This document shows, piece by piece, positions 1 through 9,600 of a stretch of DNA of 42,943 bases. The stretch's first letter is position 1. Each line of letters opens with the position of its first letter. Location: the NCBI GenBank assembly GCA_026706735.1, contig JAPOYD010000100.1, forward strand, positions 1 through 42,943, read 5' to 3'. This DNA comes from Nitrospinota bacterium. GTDB taxonomy: Bacteria; UBA8248. The translations under genes were made by a program, and so were the position numbers. The notes under the pieces are model-generated. The model ran no database searches, was not told where the DNA came from, and worked only from the letters and a program-made list of their open reading frames with translations.

Positions 1-157
1 ATTCACGAAAGCGTGGCTCCTCGCCCTCCTCCTGGAGGAGAGCGGCGTAGCCGTGGGCGAGGTCGAGCGCGAATTTACCGTCGGGGGTTTGCGCCAGAGC
101 GCCGATTCGCGAGATGTTTCCGAGGGGGGTGGCGATTTCAAACGTAGCGAATTTCAT
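1..157 (-). CDS. FAA (fumarylacetoacetate) hydrolase family protein, 5' part only
   Basis: Reading the minus strand from ATG at 157 gives 52 codons that run off the window edge, so the ORF track misses it. The start is preceded by a good ribosome site (GGAGAAAG). The peptide begins MKFATFEIATPLG and continues with GALAQTPDGKFALDLAHGYAALL. This is the N-terminal lid-like region of FAA-hydrolase proteins and matches in pattern the start of the complete paralogue at 19028-20011 (MKLASYQNLSPG, then GAVLKDGRMLDLRLAYASYL). The family cleaves C-C bonds in, or decarboxylates, acylpyruvate-like products of aromatic catabolism. The catalytic C-terminal domain lies outside the window, so the substrate and the integrity of the gene cannot be judged. 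Confidence 0.75.
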   Translation of the reverse strand, partial: MKFATFEIATPLGNISRIGALAQTPDGKFALDLAHGYAALLQEEGEEPRFRE

Positions 158-480
158 TGCTTTCTCCATGAATGAAGCCGGCGAAACGAGAGTTTTCGGA
201 TGGCTTGGAAAATAGCACAAATCACCTCGAGCGGGGAGCGAGGTGTGCCCGAAATCCAGGGCCGTGCGACCCGAGTCCAAGAAGTTGGAAAAAATCCCTA
301 AGGGGCTTGACTTCGGGCAGGCCTGTGGGTAGTTTTAAGCGTTTTTCGGGGCCGGATATCAAGCCATGCCCCTGAAAACCATACGAATTCAAACGCCATT
401 CCCCGATGGTTTTCGTGGAAGCGCCTGACCTCATGCGGGTGGGCTTGCGCCCGTTAGGGGGCATGATGGCAGAGGTAGCG
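158..480. other. Intergenic region between FAA hydrolase (minus) and atp operon (plus)
   Basis: This 323-bp divergent spacer has no convincing ORF; the small track ORFs here lack ribosome sites and family character. It holds a 7-bp hairpin (CACCTCG at 223-229 with CGAGGTG at 239-245) and the candidate atp promoter listed separately. The in-frame extension of the first atp gene back to 406 lies here and is probably untranslated leader. Confidence 0.5.
307..335 (+). promoter_or_regulatory. Candidate sigma-70-like promoter for the atp operon
   Basis: TTGACT at 307-312 and TAGTTT at 330-335 are separated by 17 bp. The -35 box matches consensus at five of six positions. The -10 box is weak but keeps the conserved first T, second A and last T. 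It lies about 145 bp upstream of the chosen atpF-type start at 481. Confidence 0.35.
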
Positions 481-1059
481 ATGATCCGCCTTTTTCGTTT
501 GAAACGATTCGCGTTCTGTTTAACGCTGGTTCTCATGGTGTTGGCCGCGCCCTCCATCTCTTGGGCGGCGAGCGCCCCCCAAAGTGGGTTCGGCGCCTGG
601 CTCGCGGGCTTCAACGTGGGAAGCGGCGCCCTCATCATCAACCCGATCGTCATCCTGATTCAGTGGGCCAACTTTCTGATCCTGCTGATTGTCCTCAACA
701 AGATTCTGATTAAACCCCTGATGAGCCACATGGAATCTCGCGACGCGCAGATTGCCGGCGACTTCGAGGCCGCCGAACGCGACAGGGGCGAGGCGGCCGG
801 TTACATCAGTCAGTACGAGGATGCGCTGGCGGAAATTCAGCGCGAGAACACCGAAGCCCTCATCGCGCTCCAGCAGGAGATGACCGAAGCGACCCGCAAG
901 CGCCTCGATGAGATTCGCGAGAGAACAAGCCGCGAGATCGAGGAGACACGCCAGTCCATTTCGGCGCAGGCGAAACAGGCAGCTTCCGAACTCGAGAGCG
1001 GGGCCGGCCGGCTGGCGGGTGAAATCGCCACGAGGCTTGCGGGCCGCAGTATCGCCTAG
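481..1059 (+). CDS. atpF: F0F1 ATP synthase b-type subunit (b' position)
   Basis: This is a peripheral-stalk subunit of the membrane ATP synthase, linking F0 to F1. I chose ATG 481, giving 192 aa, because AGAGG lies just upstream and the protein then begins with a basic, hydrophobic leader (MIRLFRLKRFAFCLTLVLMVLAA). The ORF track extends to 406 without support. A second hydrophobic segment follows (IVILIQWANFLILLIVLNKILI), then a long charged coiled-coil rich in Glu, Arg and Ala. Two consecutive b-type genes (b' and b) ahead of delta are known from Deltaproteobacteria, photosynthetic bacteria and relatives; pairing as a heterodimer is inferred. Only 3 nt separate it from the next gene. Confidence 0.85.
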   Translation: MIRLFRLKRFAFCLTLVLMVLAAPSISWAASAPQSGFGAWLAGFNVGSGALIINPIVILIQWANFLILLIVLNKILIKPLMSHMESRDAQIAGDFEAAERDRGEAAGYISQYEDALAEIQRENTEALIALQQEMTEATRKRLDEIRERTSREIEETRQSISAQAKQAASELESGAGRLAGEIATRLAGRSIA

Positions 1060-1062
1060 AGG

Positions 1063-1677
1063 ATGCGAAGAGCCGTGTTTTCAGTGAAAAAATCCAGCAG
1101 CCTTTTGAGCTTTCTGATTCTGGCGGCGGCTCTGTTTTCCGCCGACTGGGTTCTGGCCGCGGATGCCGGAGCGCACGTTAAGGCGTTCAGCTTTACCGAG
1201 GAACTCTTCAAGCTCGTCAATACGCTTATCGTCGTGGCTATTCTCTACAAGGTCGCGTTTAATCCTATCAAGAACTTCCTCAAAGACAGGAGGGAGGGGG
1301 TTCGCAAGGCGCTCGAGGAATCCCAGGCGGCCCGTGAAGAGGCGGAAAAACAGCTTGCAGTGCAACGCTCCAAGGTAGCTGATCTGGAAGCCGAACTCGA
1401 GCGTGTTCGCGAGCAGGGCGAGAAAGAGCGCGTCGCGATGCGGGAAAGACTTGAAGAAGAACAGGAGAATCAGGCGCGGCGCCTGCTCGAGCAGACTAGG
1501 ACGACCATAGAGCTTGAAGCATCCAAGGCGCGCGCGGAACTTCAGAACCAGGCGGCGAGTCTGGCGTTGAACCTGGCCGAGGAGATGCTCAAAAAAGAGT
1601 TGGGTGAGGCGGATCAGGAAAGATTCGTAGAGAACTATCTCGCCAAGCTCGACGATAGAAACGGAGGATCGCTGTGA
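1063..1677 (+). CDS. atpF: F0F1 ATP synthase subunit b
   Basis: This is the second b-type stalk subunit, 204 aa. It has a hydrophobic signal-like leader (about residues 11-32, SSLLSFLILAAALFSADWVLA), then the membrane/neck segment LFKLVNTLIVVAILYKVAFNPIKNFL. A long coiled coil follows (KALEESQAAREEAEKQLA), with the conserved C-terminal region (LALNLAEEMLKKELGEADQERFVENYL) that contacts delta. The start is uncertain: ATG 1063 has TAGAGG almost touching it, and GTG codons at 1075 or 1084 are better spaced. It overlaps the next gene by 4 nt (GTGA), which supports translational coupling. Confidence 0.9.
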   Translation: MRRAVFSVKKSSSLLSFLILAAALFSADWVLAADAGAHVKAFSFTEELFKLVNTLIVVAILYKVAFNPIKNFLKDRREGVRKALEESQAAREEAEKQLAVQRSKVADLEAELERVREQGEKERVAMRERLEEEQENQARRLLEQTRTTIELEASKARAELQNQAASLALNLAEEMLKKELGEADQERFVENYLAKLDDRNGGSL

Positions 1678-2216
1678 TTGGTGGTGAGGCGGCGCGCCGT
1701 TATGCGCGGGCATTGGTGGACATCGCCGAGAGCCGCGATATTCTGGATGAGACCGGAGAGGCGCTGTCGGAGATAGCGGGCGAGTTTCAGGGAAACCAGG
1801 AACTGCGGCGCGTTTTGCTCAACCCGCGTTTCGCGCGCGCTGAACGGGTGAAGATAATCGATGAGATCATGGCCGCTTCGGGCGCGAGTGAGTTGCTGCG
1901 CAATTTCGTTCGCGTGGTGGCCGAGAAAGACCGCATCGGCGAACTTTCCGACATGGCGCACAGCTACCAGCAGCTTGCGGATGAGAAGCGCGGCCGTGTA
2001 CGCGCCCAGGTGAGGGCGGCCTACGACCTGGATGCAAACGCCATCGAGGGACTCCGTGAAAAACTCTCCGAAATTACGGGCAGCGAGGTGCACATGGAAG
2101 TCGATACGGATGAGACACTGATTGGCGGGCTGGTCTGCCGCGTGGGCGGCGTCGTCATGGACGGCAGCATCAAAAACCAGCTACGCAACTTAAGGGATAC
2201 GTTGATTACGAGTTGA
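1674..2216 (+). CDS. atpH: F0F1 ATP synthase subunit delta
   Basis: The delta subunit (OSCP-like) joins the top of F1 to the b stalk. GTG at 1674 overlaps the preceding TGA, with GGAGG seven bases upstream; the product is 180 aa, normal for the family. The N-terminal helical domain is recognisable ([17 protein letters not shown]). So is the C-terminal signature ([42 protein letters not shown]), which matches the G-G-x-x-x-x-x-G-x-x-x-D-G-S pattern of AtpH. Its place between b and alpha is the standard order. Confidence 0.95.
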   Translation: MIGGEAARRYARALVDIAESRDILDETGEALSEIAGEFQGNQELRRVLLNPRFARAERVKIIDEIMAASGASELLRNFVRVVAEKDRIGELSDMAHSYQQLADEKRGRVRAQVRAAYDLDANAIEGLREKLSEITGSEVHMEVDTDETLIGGLVCRVGGVVMDGSIKNQLRNLRDTLITS

Positions 2217-2254
2217 TACTCCAAGAACCAGTTGAAGGATCAAGGGGGCAATCC

Positions 2255-3796
2255 ATGCAGATTCGCGCCGAAGAAATTAGCCAGATCATCCAGAAACAAA
2301 TCGAGGGATTCGACGCCTCGGTAGAACTCGCCGAGACCGGCAGCGTCATTTCGGTGGGCGACGGCATCGCCCGCGTATACGGCCTGGAAAAATGCATGGC
2401 CGGTGAGTTGTTGGCCTTCCCCGGTGATTTGTTCGGGATGGCTCTCAACCTCGAGACCGATAACGTTGGCGCCGTGCTTTTAGGCGATGATCGCGCCATC
2501 AAGGAGGGCGACGAGGTCCGGCGCACGGGCCGCATCGTTCAGGTGCCCGTCGGCAAGGCCCTGGCTGGACGCGTCGTGAACGCGCTGGGACAGCCTATCG
2601 ACGGAAAAGGCCCCATTGAGACCGAGGATACCCAAAACCTCGAAGTCATCGCCCCCGGCGTTGTGGATCGCCAGCCCGTGAAGGAGCCATTGCAGACCGG
2701 AATCAAGGCGATTGACGGCATGGTGCCGATTGGCCGCGGACAGCGCGAACTCATCATCGGCGACAGGCAGACAGGCAAGACTGCCATTGCGATCGACGCC
2801 ATCATCAACCAGAAAAACACCGACGTGTACTGCATCTACGTCTGCACCGGCCAGAAGCGCTCCACGCTAGCGCAGGTGGTGAGCACCCTCGAGGAATACG
2901 GCGCGATGGACTACACCGTCGTCGTGGCGGCCACGGCGTCCGACCCGGCGCCTCTGCAGTACATCTCCCCGTATGCGGGCTGCGCCATCGGCGAATATTT
3001 TCGTGACAACGGCATGCATGCGCTGATCATCTATGATGACCTTTCGAAACAGGCGGCGGCTTATCGTCAACTCTCCTTGATGCTCAGGCGCCCGCCGGGC
3101 CGCGAGGCCTATCCCGGAGACGTCTTCTACCTGCATTCGCGTTTACTGGAGCGGGCGGCCAAGCTGAGTGACGACCTCGGCGGTGGTTCGCTCACGGCCC
3201 TCCCCATCATCGAGACGCAGGCGGGCGACGTATCGGCCTACATCCCGACGAACGTGATTTCCATCACAGATGGGCAGATTTACCTCGAATCCGCCCTGTT
3301 CCACTCGGGCATTCGTCCGGCCATCAACGTGGGGCTTTCCGTCTCCCGCGTGGGCGGCGCCGCCCAGAACAGGGCCATGAAGAAGGTGGCCGGCACCTTG
3401 CGCCTCGATCTGGCGCAATACCGCGAGATGGCGGCTTTCGCGCAGTTCGGCTCCGAGCTTGACGCGGCCACGCAGGCGCAGTTGGCCCGGGGTTCGCGTC
3501 TGACCGAACTGCTCAAGCAGCCCCAGTATGCGCCCGAAATCGTGCATCGCCAGATCATGTCGATCTTCCTGGGTACGCAAGGCTATCTGGACAAGGTGGA
3601 CGTCGATGACATTCAGAAGGTGAACAACGACTTCCTGACCTACATGGAGACGAGCCACTCGCAGCTGGTGAGCGATTTGGCGGAAAAACGCGAGTTGACC
3701 GACGAGATCACCGAGGGCTTGCAGGCCGCGTGTGAGGAGTTCGTGAAAACGCTCCAGCCGGCTGAACCGGAAACAGCGGCGGCCGCGGCGGAATAG
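2255..3796 (+). CDS. atpA: F0F1 ATP synthase subunit alpha
   Basis: This is the regulatory nucleotide-binding subunit of F1, 513 aa from ATG 2255. That start follows AAGGGGG and gives the usual N-terminus [16 protein letters not shown]; the track start at 2213 (TTG) adds 14 unsupported codons. Walker A is GDRQTGKT. The conserved GQKRSTLAQ and [26 protein letters not shown] stretches, and [10 protein letters not shown] with the downstream arginine region, are intact. Nothing unusual was seen, and it should be functional. The C-terminus ends in an Ala/Glu-rich tail ([11 protein letters not shown]). Confidence 0.98.
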   Translation: MQIRAEEISQIIQKQIEGFDASVELAETGSVISVGDGIARVYGLEKCMAGELLAFPGDLFGMALNLETDNVGAVLLGDDRAIKEGDEVRRTGRIVQVPVGKALAGRVVNALGQPIDGKGPIETEDTQNLEVIAPGVVDRQPVKEPLQTGIKAIDGMVPIGRGQRELIIGDRQTGKTAIAIDAIINQKNTDVYCIYVCTGQKRSTLAQVVSTLEEYGAMDYTVVVAATASDPAPLQYISPYAGCAIGEYFRDNGMHALIIYDDLSKQAAAYRQLSLMLRRPPGREAYPGDVFYLHSRLLERAAKLSDDLGGGSLTALPIIETQAGDVSAYIPTNVISITDGQIYLESALFHSGIRPAINVGLSVSRVGGAAQNRAMKKVAGTLRLDLAQYREMAAFAQFGSELDAATQAQLARGSRLTELLKQPQYAPEIVHRQIMSIFLGTQGYLDKVDVDDIQKVNNDFLTYMETSHSQLVSDLAEKRELTDEITEGLQAACEEFVKTLQPAEPETAAAAAE

Positions 3797-3803
3797 GTGC
3801 AAA

Positions 3804-4685
3804 ATGGCGTCTACCAGAGATTACAAGCGCCGCATACGCAGCGTAAAGAATACCCAGCAGATCACGCGGGCGATGAAGCTCGTGGCGGCATCGAAGGTGC
3901 GGAGAGCACAGGAGCGCATCGAGAGCGCCCGGCCCTACAGCGAGAAGATAGAAGAGTTGGTGAATTCGCTGGCCGCGAAAGTCTCGGCGGACACCCACCC
4001 CCTTCTCCGGGACGACATGAAGGACGATCGCGTGCTTCTGCTCGTCGTCACCTCGGACAAGGGCCTTTGCGGCGGGTACAACACCAACCTGCTCCGGCAG
4101 GCGTTTCAGTTCCTGAGAAAGCGCGAAGACGAGGGCAAGGAGACCGAGATTATCGTCGTGGGCCGCAAGGGCCGCGATTTCCTGGCGCGCAGGGAGTTTG
4201 CGTTCAAGGAGCAATTCACCGACGTATACGGGAAGATCGATTTTGCCCTTGCCACACAACTGGCCGAAATCATGACCAGGGCGTATCTCGAAGAGGGCTT
4301 CGATGAAGTTCACATCATCACCACGGAGTTTCGCACGATTCTGAGTCAAAGCCCGAGGCTATCGCGACTTCTGCCCCTGGCTCCCCCGGTGCCCGAGTCG
4401 GTCGACGCGCAGGGCGAGCCCGTGGCGGCGGAGTATATATATGAACCCTCGATGGAGGGCGTGCTGGAGACCATTTTGCCGAGGCACGTCCGGGTGCAGA
4501 TTTACAGGTCGCTTCTCGACGCGGAGGCGAGCGAGTTCGGCGCCCGCATGACGGCGATGGACAACGCCTCGAGAAATGCGGAGGAGATGATCGGGACGCT
4601 CACGTTGCAGATGAACCGCGTGCGCCAGGCATCGATCACCACGGAATTGCTCGAAGTGGTGGCCGGGGCCGATGCGCTGGCATAG
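3804..4685 (+). CDS. atpG: F0F1 ATP synthase subunit gamma
   Basis: This is the central rotor shaft, 293 aa, a normal length. The N-terminal helix carries the family signature (MASTRDYKRRIRSVKNTQQITRAMKLVAASKVRRAQ). The Rossmann-like domain shows VTSDKGLCGGYNTNLLR. The C-terminal helix shows RMTAMDNASRNAEEMIGTLTLQMNRVRQASITTELLEVVAGADAL. It starts 7 nt after the atpA stop, so the two are co-transcribed. Confidence 0.97.
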   Translation: MASTRDYKRRIRSVKNTQQITRAMKLVAASKVRRAQERIESARPYSEKIEELVNSLAAKVSADTHPLLRDDMKDDRVLLLVVTSDKGLCGGYNTNLLRQAFQFLRKREDEGKETEIIVVGRKGRDFLARREFAFKEQFTDVYGKIDFALATQLAEIMTRAYLEEGFDEVHIITTEFRTILSQSPRLSRLLPLAPPVPESVDAQGEPVAAEYIYEPSMEGVLETILPRHVRVQIYRSLLDAEASEFGARMTAMDNASRNAEEMIGTLTLQMNRVRQASITTELLEVVAGADALA

Positions 4686-4753
4686 AGGATTCGAATACGA
4701 GAAATCATCCCTGAAAAAAGCCGCTCGATGAGTCGGCCAAGCGGGGAGTTTAG

Positions 4754-6193
<1,440 letters not shown>

Positions 6194-6197
6194 CGGG

Positions 6198-6623
6198 ATG
6201 GTTGAAGGCAAGATGATGCTCGACATCGTAACGCCCGAACGCAAGCTCGTCTCCGCCGAGGTGGACGAGGTGACGGCTCCGGGGTTTCATGGTGAGTTCG
6301 GCGTATTGCCCCAGCACACGCCCTACCTGTGCCAGCTCGGCGTCGGCGTGCTCAGCTACCGCACGGGCAGCGCCCGGTATTTCGTCTCCATCATCGAGGG
6401 ATACGCCGAGGTGGGACCCGACAAGATAACCATCCTGGCGGAGAGCGCCGAAAGGGCCGAAGACATCGACGCCGCGCGGGCGCAGGAATCGCGGCAGCGC
6501 GCGCAGGAGCGCATGGCGGGGCAGAAGGCCGACGAAGAGTTCGATTTCGATCGGGCGGAACTGTCCTTGAAGCGCGCCATCGCGCGTATTTCCGTGGCGA
6601 ATCAAAGCGGCCTCAACAACTAG
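6198..6623 (+). CDS. atpC: F0F1 ATP synthase subunit epsilon
   Basis: The epsilon subunit couples gamma to the c ring and can inhibit ATP hydrolysis. It has 141 aa: an N-terminal beta-sandwich (MLDIVTPERKLVSAEVDEVTAPGFHGEFGVLPQHTPYLCQL, family signature) and a C-terminal two-helix arm with FDFDRAELSLKRAIARISVA. It is the last gene of the operon, 4 nt after atpD and followed within 15 nt by an intrinsic terminator. The a and c subunit genes are not in this window and are expected at another locus. Confidence 0.97.
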   Translation: MVEGKMMLDIVTPERKLVSAEVDEVTAPGFHGEFGVLPQHTPYLCQLGVGVLSYRTGSARYFVSIIEGYAEVGPDKITILAESAERAEDIDAARAQESRQRAQERMAGQKADEEFDFDRAELSLKRAIARISVANQSGLNN

Positions 6624-6637
6624 CGGGCATCTCGTAT

Positions 6638-6684
6638 GGGGGCTGTCGCTTACCCGAGGGGGTGAATGACAGCCCTCTTTTTTT
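6638..6684 (+). terminator. Intrinsic terminator of the atp operon
   Basis: GGGGGCTGTC (6638-6647) pairs with GACAGCCCTC (6668-6677), a 10-bp stem with one G-T wobble, followed directly by seven T residues (6678-6684). It lies 14 nt after the atpC stop. Confidence 0.9.
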
Positions 6685-6791
6685 GCCGTATATCTGATTC
6701 CGAAACCGCGTCCTGATCAAGCGTATCGGCGGGCGCGCCCACCATAATATGCCGTATGAAATGGAAGTTTCGTTTTCCAGGAGATGATGCC

Positions 6792-7235
6792 ATGAAAATC
6801 GTGTCCCTCGTTGTTTTCGCGTTTGTGATATCGCTCGCCCTGGCGGCGCCCTCCCATCCGGCAGGCGACCCCAAGCCCGAGATGGCCGGACAGAATTATG
6901 CGCAAGGAGAGGAAAAGGCGCGGCAGGGAAAATGGGCGGAGGCGGCGGCCTTGTTTCGCAAAGTCATCGAAGAAGACGAACAGCATTACAAGGCCTTCAA
7001 CATGCTGGGTTATTCCTTGCGCAAGATGGGCAAGGCGAAAGAGGCCATCGCCGCCTACGACAAGGCGCTCTCCATCAAGCCCGACTACGCGCCTGCCCTG
7101 GAATACAGAGGCGTCGCCCACGTCATGGCCGGGAACAAGGCGGCCGCCCTGGCGGATTTGGGAAAACTCAAAAGTCTGAACTCTCCTCTCGCCGAGGATT
7201 TGGGAGAGAAGATCGCGGCCATGCCGGCCAACTGA
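6792..7235 (+). CDS. Small exported tetratricopeptide-repeat protein
   Basis: 147 aa from ATG 6792. I preferred this over the track start 6756 because CAGGAG precedes it and a clean Sec signal peptide then begins the protein (MKIVSLVVFAFVISLALAAP). The mature part is made of about three TPR units: YAQGEEKARQGKWAEAAALFRKVIEED, HYKAFNMLGYSLRKMGKAKEAIAAYDKAL, and DYAPALEYRGVAHVMAGNKAAALADL. TPRs mediate protein-protein contacts; no enzyme domain is present. It is a monocistronic gene between the atp terminator and its own terminator. The partner is unknown. Confidence 0.85.
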   Translation: MKIVSLVVFAFVISLALAAPSHPAGDPKPEMAGQNYAQGEEKARQGKWAEAAALFRKVIEEDEQHYKAFNMLGYSLRKMGKAKEAIAAYDKALSIKPDYAPALEYRGVAHVMAGNKAAALADLGKLKSLNSPLAEDLGEKIAAMPAN

Positions 7236-7252
7236 TCTTCCCGATAATATGA

Positions 7253-7275
7253 GCCGCCCCACAGGGCGGCTTTTT
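7253..7275 (+). terminator. Intrinsic terminator after the TPR gene
   Basis: GCCGCCC (7253-7259) pairs with GGGCGGC (7264-7270) around a 4-nt loop and is followed by five T residues. It lies between convergent genes. The stop codon of the minus-strand M24 gene (7274-7276) sits in the T tract. Confidence 0.85.
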
Positions 7276-8464
7276 ATATGCGCATGAACTTCATGGGGAA
7301 CTTCTGGAGCGCGCGCGCGCCCGTTTTGGTGACCTCCACGAGATTGCCCACCTGAAGGCCACGTCTGCCGTCCGCCGTGCAGACGTTGGGCTGAATCACC
7401 ATGAGCATACCTTCCGTAAAAGTGATTTCGTTCTGCGGACGCTTGATGATGGTGGCGCCTACATCGACGCGGGGGTTTTCGATGAGCAGCCCCCAGCCAT
7501 GGAAGGTGGCGTCGAAGGTCGTGAAGCCCTCCTCCTCGATGATGGAGCCTGCGCGTTTGATGTCCTCATGCGTGTTGCCCGGCTTGAGTGCCTTGAATAT
7601 GCGCTCGTAGGCCTCCACGCCCACCTCGTAGAGTTTCCGGTAGATGGGCGTCGGCGCCACACCGACGGAGATGGGCCGGTGCGCCTGGCCGGGGTGCATC
7701 TCGTAATCTGCGGAGAGTTCCGTCAAAACGATGTCGCCTTTTCTGATCTTGCGGTGCGAGGGGAACTGGTTCGGAAAAATGAGTTGCGGCCTCGCCATGG
7801 ATGTCGAACCCACGAAGATGAGTTGCGGGCTTCCGCCTTTTGGCACGTATGCGCCTGAGATGGTGGCGGCGAGTTCGAACTCGCTCATGCCGATCTTCGC
7901 TTTTTTATCCAGGGCTTCGAAGGCCATGTCCGTGAGCGCCGCTCCGCGTCTGAACCACTTGAGTTCTTCGCGGCTCTTGATGAGCCTCACTTCGGCCAGG
8001 ATGTCCGAAGCGTCGGTGAAATTCGCGCCTTTGAGAGCCTTGCGCCAATAGTCCACCACGCTGAACGGCAGGGACACTGGCAGAATGCCGCGAAAGCCGA
8101 CCAGGCCGATGGTTCCTTTTGCAAGCCCCAGTTCACGGATGCGGCCTTCGACCTTGAGGCCCGGCTCGTAGTCCACGGCCTCTGTTTTCGCGATGATGCT
8201 CATCTTTTTGGCGTAGGGGAGGTAGAGCCTGTTCGAGATGAAAAGGGCGGGCGCGCCCCTGAGCGGAAAGACGGAGAAGCTACTCACCGGGTCCTTGTAG
8301 TTCGTGACGTATTTCAGGTTGGCCTGGTTGCCGCCCTGCATTCCCGAATCCCCGTAGAAGATGAGGACGTCGATTCCCCGCGCGCGCATCCTTTTTCTGA
8401 TCTCGCGGTAGCGGCGGGCGTATTCGGTTTTCGGGTAGCGGGGAAAGTCTTTTGCAGAGGCCAT
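7274..8464 (-). CDS. M24 peptidase-fold (Xaa-Pro aminopeptidase/creatinase-like) protein with altered metal site
   Basis: 396 aa from ATG 8464, which has AAGGAGA upstream; the 611-aa track ORF is run-through antisense to the next gene. Residues about 10-160 form a creatinase-type N-terminal domain (YRKIRKRM-like start, VLIFYGDSGMQGGNQANLKYVTNY). Residues about 165-395 form the pita-bread fold (EVRLIKSREELKWFRRGAALTDMAFEAL). Active M24 metallopeptidases keep Asp, Asp, His, Glu, Glu. Here the two Asp regions read VLTELSADYEMHPGQAHRP, the His region TFHGWGLLIENP, and the usual T-x-E-P region IQPNV. Most metal ligands therefore look substituted, as in metal-free creatinase. The reaction is unknown. 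It lies 29 nt downstream of the LLM gene, so they probably form one operon. Confidence 0.8.
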   Translation of the reverse strand: MASAKDFPRYPKTEYARRYREIRKRMRARGIDVLIFYGDSGMQGGNQANLKYVTNYKDPVSSFSVFPLRGAPALFISNRLYLPYAKKMSIIAKTEAVDYEPGLKVEGRIRELGLAKGTIGLVGFRGILPVSLPFSVVDYWRKALKGANFTDASDILAEVRLIKSREELKWFRRGAALTDMAFEALDKKAKIGMSEFELAATISGAYVPKGGSPQLIFVGSTSMARPQLIFPNQFPSHRKIRKGDIVLTELSADYEMHPGQAHRPISVGVAPTPIYRKLYEVGVEAYERIFKALKPGNTHEDIKRAGSIIEEEGFTTFDATFHGWGLLIENPRVDVGATIIKRPQNEITFTEGMLMVIQPNVCTADGRRGLQVGNLVEVTKTGARALQKFPMKFMRI

Positions 8465-8493
8465 AGAAGTGTCTCCTTGGGGGTTCGGGCGTC

Positions 8494-9501
8494 CTATGCC
8501 TTCAGTGCGGGCATGAGTTCGTCCGAGATGAGCCGCGCGCTTTCGAGCGCCGAGGAGGCGGGCATGCCGATCCAGTGCGTGCGGATGATGAGGTGGTTCA
8601 CGCCCATATCCTTGTAGGGTTTGAGCTGCTCGTAGCAATCCTCCGGCGAGCCGATGACGAAGCGATCCCTGAGCAGGTCCTCGAAGGGCTGATCGAAAGT
8701 CTCGTCCTCGGGAAGAGCCTTGTCCTGCCCCCAGCGGGCGTAGTCCCTGTATTTCTGGCCGAGATAGGGGCCGGCGAGTTCGAGCGCCGTTTTCCTGTCC
8801 CTGGCGCAGAAGACCTCCTTCATGCAGGGAAGATCTTGCGGGAATGGTTTCCCCGCTTCGGCCAGGCCTTCGCGGTAAATGTCCATCTGGCGCGCGATGG
8901 TCTGCGTGGTGGCGTGGGGGTTGATGAAGAGCGTATCGCCCATGTGCGCCGCGCGCTTCACGGCCGGGTCGCTGTTCGCCGCGAACCAGATGGGGGGATG
9001 GGGCTTCTGGACGGGGCGCATGTTCATGCGCACGTCTTCGAGCGTGCAGTATTCGCTCTCGAACGACACGGATTCCTCCGTCCAGAGGCGCTTCACCAGT
9101 TCGAGGCAATCCACGAAGCGCTTCAGCCGCTCGCCCCGCCGGACGCCGAAGGCGTCGAACTCCACATCCCGGTAGCCGAGGCCGACCCCGAACGCCATGT
9201 TGCCCTCGGCGATGACGTCCATGGTGGCGACGGTCTCCGCCACGTAGACCGGGTTGTGCAGGTTGATGAGCAACACGCCGATGCCGAGCATCATGTCGCC
9301 CGCCTCGGCCTTGAGTCGCGCGAGAAAGGGCAGGTTCTGCAGGTGCTGCACGTTCCCCTCGCTCAGGTAATGCTGGCCGGTGAAAAAAGAATCCCAGCCC
9401 TTGTCACGCGTCAGTCGGACCAGGTCGATTTGAGAGCGGAACGCATCGACCAGATTGGCGTCCAGGGTCTGTTGCGCGGACAGAAAGATGCCGAATTTCA
9501 T
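8494..9501 (-). CDS. LLM-class flavin-dependent oxidoreductase (luciferase-like monooxygenase)
   Basis: 335 aa, a TIM-barrel monooxygenase that uses reduced FMN or F420. The family features are clear: MKFGIFLSAQQ start, GWDSFFTGQHYLSEG, LGIGVLLINLHNPVYVAETVATMDVIAEGNMAFGVGLGYRDVEFDAFGV, and RPVQKPHPPIWFAANSDPAVKRAA. The substrate cannot be told. It starts 40 nt beyond the terminator of the upstream solute-binding protein gene and precedes the M24 gene by 29 nt. An 11-codon copy of its 5' end survives at 11470-11502, showing that the duplication to its right had one edge inside this gene. Confidence 0.9.
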   Translation of the reverse strand: MKFGIFLSAQQTLDANLVDAFRSQIDLVRLTRDKGWDSFFTGQHYLSEGNVQHLQNLPFLARLKAEAGDMMLGIGVLLINLHNPVYVAETVATMDVIAEGNMAFGVGLGYRDVEFDAFGVRRGERLKRFVDCLELVKRLWTEESVSFESEYCTLEDVRMNMRPVQKPHPPIWFAANSDPAVKRAAHMGDTLFINPHATTQTIARQMDIYREGLAEAGKPFPQDLPCMKEVFCARDRKTALELAGPYLGQKYRDYARWGQDKALPEDETFDQPFEDLLRDRFVIGSPEDCYEQLKPYKDMGVNHLIIRTHWIGMPASSALESARLISDELMPALKA

Positions 9502-9540
9502 GGTTGAACCTCAGAAAAAAAGCGATGTTCGTGAAGGTAG

Positions 9541-9577
9541 AAAAAAACCGCGGGGGGCGTTGAGCCACCCCCCGCGG
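9541..9577 (-). terminator. Intrinsic terminator of SBP copy 1
   Basis: On the minus strand, CCGCGGGGGG pairs perfectly with CCCCCCGCGG (9548-9557 with 9568-9577) across a 10-nt loop, followed by seven T (9541-9547). It lies between the SBP stop (9601) and the LLM start (9501), so LLM expression needs read-through or its own promoter. Confidence 0.93.
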
Positions 9578-9600
9578 CGTGGTGCGGCGAAAACACCCGC

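Noticed and set aside
7274-9109. 611-aa ORF, possible N-terminal extension of the M24 protein
   Set aside because: The extension overlaps the LLM gene in a different frame. ATG 8464 has a good ribosome site and gives the normal domain start.
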